From Amoeboaphelidium protococcarum (taxonomy: Eukaryota; Aphelidiomycota; Aphelidea), in NCBI GenBank assembly GCA_023515745.1, contig JALECJ010000257.1, positions 746,687 to 810,686 on the forward strand: a DNA stretch of 64,000 nt. The letters are read 5' to 3'. Of this stretch, positions 58,792 to 64,000 are shown piece by piece (position 1 is the first letter of the stretch; each line of letters begins with the position of its first letter). The position numbers were made by a program, and so were the translations under genes. The notes beneath the pieces were generated by a model. The model saw nothing but the letters and a program-made list of their open reading frames with translations, had not been told where the DNA came from and ran no database searches.

Positions 58792-61425
58792 TCATAGATG
58801 CTCTTCAACAGCCATCTCGTCGCCACCTTTAATTCCGACATTGAATGTGAGATTTCCATCCAGCATATCGATAGTAACGACACAATGATCTACGACAGTG
58901 CCAGCGATAATCATCTTGGACAGTTCGGTAACAATATTCTTCTCCAGATATCTCTTAAGAGGCCTTGCACCAAAGTTAGGATCATACGCAACCTGGCCAA
59001 TGTGACTAGCTGCAGCCTCTGACACGACCAAATCGATATCCTTCTACTCTTTCAATCTCTTTTTCACGTCAGCAAGCTGTATCAACACAATCTTTTCCAG
59101 GTCAGCATCAGTCAGAGGATTAAACACGATTATGTTGTCAATTCTGTTGATAAACTCTGGTCTCAAGCTCTGATGTACGGCGCGCAATACAGCATCCTTA
59201 TTCTATTATGAGACGGTACCTGTCTAAGCAATAGCCTCAGTCAGGAGATGACTACCAATATTTGAGGTCATGATAATCACACAGTTGCTAAAGTCCACAA
59301 CTCTTCCCTTACCATCAGTTAGGCGTCCATCGTCCAATACTTGCAGCAAAATGTTTAACACATTCAAATCAGCCTTTTCAATTTCATCAAATAGCACAAC
59401 GCAATATGGATTTCTACGCACTTTCTCCGTCAATTGACCACCAGATTCATAGCCAACATAACCAGGAGGAGAGCCAATCAGTCTATTCACAGTGTGAGAT
59501 TGCTGATACTCAGACATGTCAATACGTACTACAGCCTTCTCATCATCAAAGAGCTCAAATGCCAACGCCTTCGCCAATTGCGTCTTGCCCACACCGCTAG
59601 ATCCCAAGAAGAGGAATGATCCATACGGAGCATTAGCCCGAGACAATCCTGACCTGTTCCTTAGCACTGCATCTGCCACGGCTTCGACTGCTTCATCTTG
59701 TCCGACCACCTTACGCCTCAAATGATCAGCCAATTGCAGAAGTCTTTAAGATTCGGAAGCATTCAATCTATTGACAGGAATTCCAGTCCATTTAGCAATG
59801 ATCTGGCAAACTTAGTCTTCAGTCACAACTTCCTGCACCATACGATCCGCCTCTGGAATCTAATTCTTCTCTTCGGCAGCCTTGAGTTCGGCGATCTGCT
59901 TCTCCAGATCTGGAATAGCAAAGTACTTGATGTCAGCTGCCAATTGCAAATCTCTGCGACGTTCAGCATCAGCCATCTTTCCCTTCAATTCATCCAATTT
60001 CTAGTTGAGCTGCTAAATTTGCGTAATTCTAGATCTCTCATTCTGCAACTTCATATTCAGAGGCTTCAACTGCTCCTCAACTTTGGATAACTCCTCTTTG
60101 ATCTTGGCCAGGCGCTACTTGGACACTGGATCTGATTCCTTGTTCAGAGCATGTTCCTCAATTTCCAACTATAGCTTTTTACGTTCCAGCATATCAATTA
60201 CCTCTGGTCTAGAATCCCTTTGAATTCTAACAGTAGCACAGGCTTCATCCAGAACATCAATAGCACTATCAGGCAGAAATCTATGTGAGATATAACGCTT
60301 TGCCAGAGTGGCAGCGGCAACGATAGAGGCATCAGCAATCTTGATTCCATGGAATGCCTCATACTTGTCCTTCAAACCACGCAAAATACTTATAGTGTCA
60401 GGAACAGTAGGCTCACGAACCATCACTTGCTGGAATCTTCTCTCGAATGCAGCATCCTTCTCAACATGTTGCTAATATTCTTCCAAAGTGGTGGCTCCAA
60501 TGACTCTGATCTGACCACGAGCCAAGGCAGGCTTTAGAATATTAGCAGCATCAAGTTGGCCTTGATTACCTCCAGCTCCCAGGGCCAGATGTAGTTCATC
60601 GATAAACAAAATAATTCCACCATTAGACTCTTCCACAGTCTTGATGACTTCAGTCAGACGCTCTTCAAATTAACCGCGATAGGAAGCGCCTGCAACCAGA
60701 GCAGCCATACTCAAACTGTACACCTGGCACTTAAGACTCTCAGGAACATCACCGCGAACTATTCTCTAAGCTAGTCCTTCAACGATAGCAGTCTTGCCGA
60801 CACCAGGAGGTCCGATGAGCACAGGATTATTCTTGGTCCTTCTACACAGAACCTGGATAGTACGGCGAATCTCTTCATCCCTACCAATAATGGGATCCAG
60901 CTTATTCTACTCAGCCAACTTGACCATGTTCACAGCGTACTTCTCCAGCGCCTCATAATGCTCCTCGGCATTCTTTGATGAGACTCTTCTATTTCCCTTC
61001 ACTGACTTGATGGCATTCACCACCAGATCCTTCTTCAGACCAATCTCAGTCAAGAGTTCTGCCACCTGCTTATCATCATACAGAGCCACTAGCAGATGAT
61101 CAACAGCCATCAGCGCGTCTCCAGCATCTTTCTTTACAGTTTCAGCCTTTCTCAAAACGCTCATCATACCATGACTAAAGTTGATATTATCAGGTGGTGG
61201 GTGCTGAGATGGCAACTTTACCAGGGCTTTACTCAGTGTACGATCGACAACCTGCTTTTCAATGCAGAATCTTTCCAGTAGAGACTTGCCAATGCCACCA
61301 TCTTGAAAGATAGCAATAGCCACATGGAGAGGATAAATCATTGGATTACCATTCTCTTCAGCCAAACTATGAGCCTTTGAAATGATCTTTTAAGTATTAT
61401 CGGTAAACTCTTCAACGTTAACCAT
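58792..61425 (-). CDS. HSP104: Hsp104/ClpB disaggregase
   Basis: 877 residues, TGA stop. Clp N-domain (1-145: [20 protein letters not shown]), NBD1 with Walker [17 protein letters not shown] (about 205), pore loop AGASYRGQFEERL and Walker [15 protein letters not shown]; middle coiled-coil domain about 395-530; NBD2 with Walker [17 protein letters not shown] (about 605), pore loop GYVGYESGG, Walker [12 protein letters not shown] and sensor region [10 protein letters not shown]. It ends EEHL; no mitochondrial leader, so the cytosolic Hsp104 type is likely, rescuing aggregated proteins with Hsp70. NBD1 has Leu in 'DELH' where Ile is usual. TAA/TAG codons are fewer per length here than in low-complexity genes. 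Confidence 0.95.
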
Positions 61426-62100
61426 AATTGTTATTGTTATTAGTAGTATTACTTCAATTGTTGTATGTTAAAAAGAGTGAGAAGAAGGAGGAGTACCACC
61501 AAAGGATTTGGCAGTTTTATGATACAACGTTGAAATCACACTGGCGTCAACGCGAATCATCTGGAATCCGCTGGATCATCGTCGTTGATCACCTAAACTT
61601 CAAGCTTCCTTTACATCCCACCAGCTCCGTGCTTGACATTAAAAATACTCATAAAATGAAATTAAGAAGTTAATGAAAGCATAAAATTTATATTCTGGTC
61701 AGAATGCTGTAAAATATGAGGTTTCAAGTAAGTCTTATAATTTTGTATAGCAACGTTGAATAGTAAGCCTTCATTTAAAACAATCGCGATGCCAACTTAC
61801 TACTTTCCAATATAATCGCCCTTCAAAATATTAAAAGATATTTAGAGAAGAAATTAAAGACTAATGTTCTGCGTGAGATATCATGGCGTACTCGCTTTCG
61901 AGAGATGGGCGCCACCTTACTCCAGTCTCCACGCGCCAGCTGTTCAATCGCGCGTTCCTTGAACAAACTCTCAGTCGGCCGGCCAGCCAAGTTTGTCAGG
62001 CGATCAAACTCGCTCACAATGTTTCCCGCCCGGCCTCTTTCTCTTCGATTTAGCGTGATCGCTAGACAACACAACTTCGCACGAATCTTGGAAGCTAACA
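61426..62100. other. Divergent promoter region of HSP104 and acyl-CoA synthetase
   Basis: 675 bp between divergent starts. No gene supported; the ORFs here lack features. GC-richer near 61900-62000 (CGCGCCAGC, CGCGCGTTCC). I looked for inverted nGAAn heat-shock elements and found none I would defend. Confidence 0.45.
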
Positions 62101-64000
62101 ATGCTAGAGGAAGCTGCTAAATTCATTGTTCCGATAGTCTTAGTGACTGTTGTCGCTGGCTTCTTGTTTGGCCGTAATAACTTTCAGGTGAGACAGGCGC
62201 CTAAGTTGCAATCGTAAGTTTTCGTATGTTGATTGCATGGCTGTTATACATCATCTAATTCATGTTCTCACATACACACTGTGTAGAATTCCATCGAGCG
62301 AGAAGAAGCAGGGTGAAAGTGCCATCTACAGACACCCAAAAACGCCTCATGGTGGTCCTCTGTTGAAGGGACATCCTCAATATCCTGAGGTGACCACGTT
62401 CTATGAAGGATTCCAGTCTGGTGTCAAAAAGGCTGGTGCTAGACATTGTATGGGCACTCGTGTCGGCGATGGTCCATATGTGTGGGAAACTTACAGTGAG
62501 ATTGAGTAGCGTGTGAAAGCACTTGGATCTGGATTGCGCGAACTTGGTCTCATCAGTGAGAGAACTAATGGTCAGGATATTAAGGGTACTTAGATGGTTG
62601 GTATCTATGCAAAGAATTGCCCAGAGTGGCTGATCACTTAGATTGCTTGCAGTGCCTACTCATTCGTTGTGGTCCCGCTGTATGACACACTGGGCCACGA
62701 TGCTATCAAGTATATCATCAACTAGGCAGAGTTGTCTGTGGTTATTGTAGAGCCTGGTAAGTTGCAGAATCTGTTGCAATGCGCCAATAGTTGCCCATCT
62801 TTAAAGTATGTTGTCAAGATGGGCTCTTCGCTCACTCAAGAAGAGAAGCAGTTAGCCAAGCAGTTGAGTCCAAGTGTGAGTCTGATGTACTTTAAGGGAG
62901 TGGAAGCTTTGGGTAAAGAGAATTTGAAGCCTGTTGCACCTGCAAAGCCAGATGATTTGCTCACCATCTGTTACACTAGTGGCACTACTGGTGATCCTAA
63001 AGGTGTCATGATCACGCATGAGAATATTGTCGCCGAAGCAGCTGGTGTTTTTTCCACTTTCCCCGAAGATTTGGTCTTGGATGAGAATGAACTGCATCTT
63101 TCATTTCTTCCACTGGCTCATATTTTTGAGCAGTTGATTGCAATTGCAATTTTGACTGTTGGTGGAGCTGTGGCCTTCTACCGCGGAGACGTTCTCAAGC
63201 TGCTGGATGATCTGCAGTTCAGTAAGCCAACCGTGTTCCCTGCTGTGCCGCGTCTGCTTAATAGAGTTCACGATAAGATTTGGTAGACTGTGAATGAGGC
63301 ATCTGCATTGAGAAGATTCATCTTTAAGTTTGCTCTTGAGCAGAAGAGAAAGCTGCTGCGTCGTGGTATTGTGACCAAGGATTCTTTTTGGGATAAGTTG
63401 GTGTTCAACAAGATCCAGGCTCGTCTTGGTGGTCGTGTCAAGTTGATGGTGAGTGGTGCTGCGCCAATCTCCCATGAGACGATTGAGTTTTTCCGTATTG
63501 TATTTGGATGTGAAGTGCTGGAGGGATACGGTTAGACGGAGACTGCCGCTGCTGTTGTAGCAACTTGTGTCGGAGATTACAGCTTTGAGTATGGAAGTCA
63601 TGTTGGATGTGTTATTCCATGTAATGAGATCAAGTTGGTTGATGCACCTGAATTGGATTACTTGAGTACTGACAAGCCACATCCGCGTGGTGAGGTCTGT
63701 GTTAGAGGATACAATGTGTTCAAGGGATACTACAAGATGTCTGATAAAACTGCCGAGACTTTGATTGACGGCTGGAATTATTCTGGTGATATTGGAATGT
63801 TCTTGCCTAACGGTACACTGAAAATCATTGACCGTAAGAAGAACTTGTTCAAGTTGGCTCAGGGTGAGTACATCAGTCCGGAGAAGGTTGAGAATGTGTA
63901 TGTGAAGTGTAATTTGATCGAGCAGTGTTTTGTGTATGGCAACTCTCTGGAGCACTGTCTGATTGGTGTCGTGATTCCTGACGAAGAATGCGCCAGAAAA
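62101..64000 (+). CDS. Long-chain acyl-CoA synthetase, 3' end beyond window
   Basis: Exon 1 62101-62213, exon 2 from 62287 to the window edge; about 608 residues visible. An N-terminal membrane anchor (FIVPIVLVTVVAGFLFG), then ANL-superfamily motifs: ICYTSGTTGDPKGVMITHEN (AMP/ATP loop, about 265), FLPLAHIFEQLI, LMVSGAAPIS, EGYGQTETAAA (Gln is TAG), GWNYSGDIGMFLPNGTLKII and DRKKNLFKLAQGEYISPEKV. It activates fatty acids to acyl-CoA, probably on the ER or peroxisome membrane. The product could feed the peroxisomal dehydrogenase encoded at 57610-58566. Confidence 0.95.
62214..62286 (+). other. Intron (73 nt) of the acyl-CoA synthetase gene
   Basis: GTAAGT donor and GTGTAG acceptor, phase 2. It joins the membrane-anchor exon (LQS) to IPSSEKKQGES in frame; unspliced sequence meets an early TGA. 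Confidence 0.9.

Noticed and set aside
61426-62100. Heat-shock elements in the HSP104 promoter
   Set aside because: I found no array of inverted GAA/TTC units that stands out from the AT-rich background.
63101-63955. 284-codon open frame on the minus strand
   Set aside because: Antisense shadow of the acyl-CoA synthetase; no protein-like features.
1-64000. Reading the broken frames as pseudogenes or as a bacterial genome
   Set aside because: The breaks are only TAA/TAG, never TGA, inside highly conserved genes that stay in one frame; the genes are eukaryotic and some have spliceosomal introns.
1-64000. Ciliate origin on the basis of the code
   Set aside because: SNF5-GATA, Sfp1-like, Tom70, GAS7-like and GPI-type secreted proteins point to opisthokonts; the other holders of this code have a different gene repertoire. 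Not excluded by a direct marker.

Overview
This window is nuclear DNA of a microbial eukaryote in which TAA and TAG encode glutamine and TGA is the only stop codon. With a standard code every large gene breaks into short pieces. With TAA/TAG read as Gln the pieces join, in one frame, into full-length conserved proteins: pyruvate carboxylase, Hsp104, Tom70, Hrd1, CSN1, SNF5, NSA2, a class I HDAC and others. Genes are dense, on both strands and mostly intronless. I could place five introns, all GT-AG and 58-76 nt long, all near 5' ends. The gene content is opisthokont, with fungal flavour (SNF5 fused to a GATA finger, an Sfp1/JAZF1-type zinc-finger protein, Hsp104, secreted proteins with GPI-like tails) and some animal-type architectures (SH3-WW-F-BAR like GAS7; DH-BAR-SH3 like Tuba). 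A fungus-related opisthokont with the TAA/TAG=Gln code, such as an aphelid of the Amoeboaphelidium type, fits best. That is inference; no rRNA or other species marker is present.

Layout. 0.1-4 kb: a secreted TSP1/lectin-like protein (-), an unknown two-exon gene and a coiled-coil gene (+); the last is flanked by an old ~350 bp direct duplication. 5-9 kb: a PNUTS-like PP1 regulator (+) converging on TOM70 (-). 9.8-17.3 kb: GAS7-like F-BAR protein, possible Rrn6/TAF1C-like protein (+), DH-BAR-SH3 RhoGEF (-), SPT2 (+). 17.5-23.2 kb: ASPM-like protein (+) converging on CSN1 (-), then an Sfp1-like protein (+). 23.2-28.4 kb: a gene-poor stretch split by a young non-autonomous Ty3-type LTR element. 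28.8-31.2 kb: VPS55 and HRD1 (-), followed by an LRR-like gene relic. 32.9-42 kb: GPI-type surface proteins, NSA2, a Tim17-fold protein, HDAC3/Hos2, a stand-alone Grn1-domain protein, a DM13 protein and a secreted ADAM-like metalloprotease. 42.3-54.5 kb: pyruvate carboxylase, a repeat-bearing surface protein, SNF5-GATA, a secreted Cys-rich protein, and an unknown protein (-). 55-64 kb: a tail-anchored protein, a 3-hydroxyacyl-CoA dehydrogenase ending in the peroxisomal signal SKL, Hsp104, and a long-chain acyl-CoA synthetase cut by the window end.

Functional themes: chromatin and transcription (SPT2, SNF5, HDAC, Sfp1-like, PNUTS-like); organelle import and ER quality control (TOM70, HRD1, VPS55); ribosome biogenesis (NSA2, Grn1 protein); lipid and carbon metabolism (acyl-CoA synthetase, hydroxyacyl-CoA dehydrogenase, pyruvate carboxylase); and at least six secreted or surface proteins. 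I saw no tRNA, rRNA or CRISPR. Because only TGA stops translation, chance open frames of 100-200 codons are expected in spacers, so short unrecognised ORFs carry low confidence.
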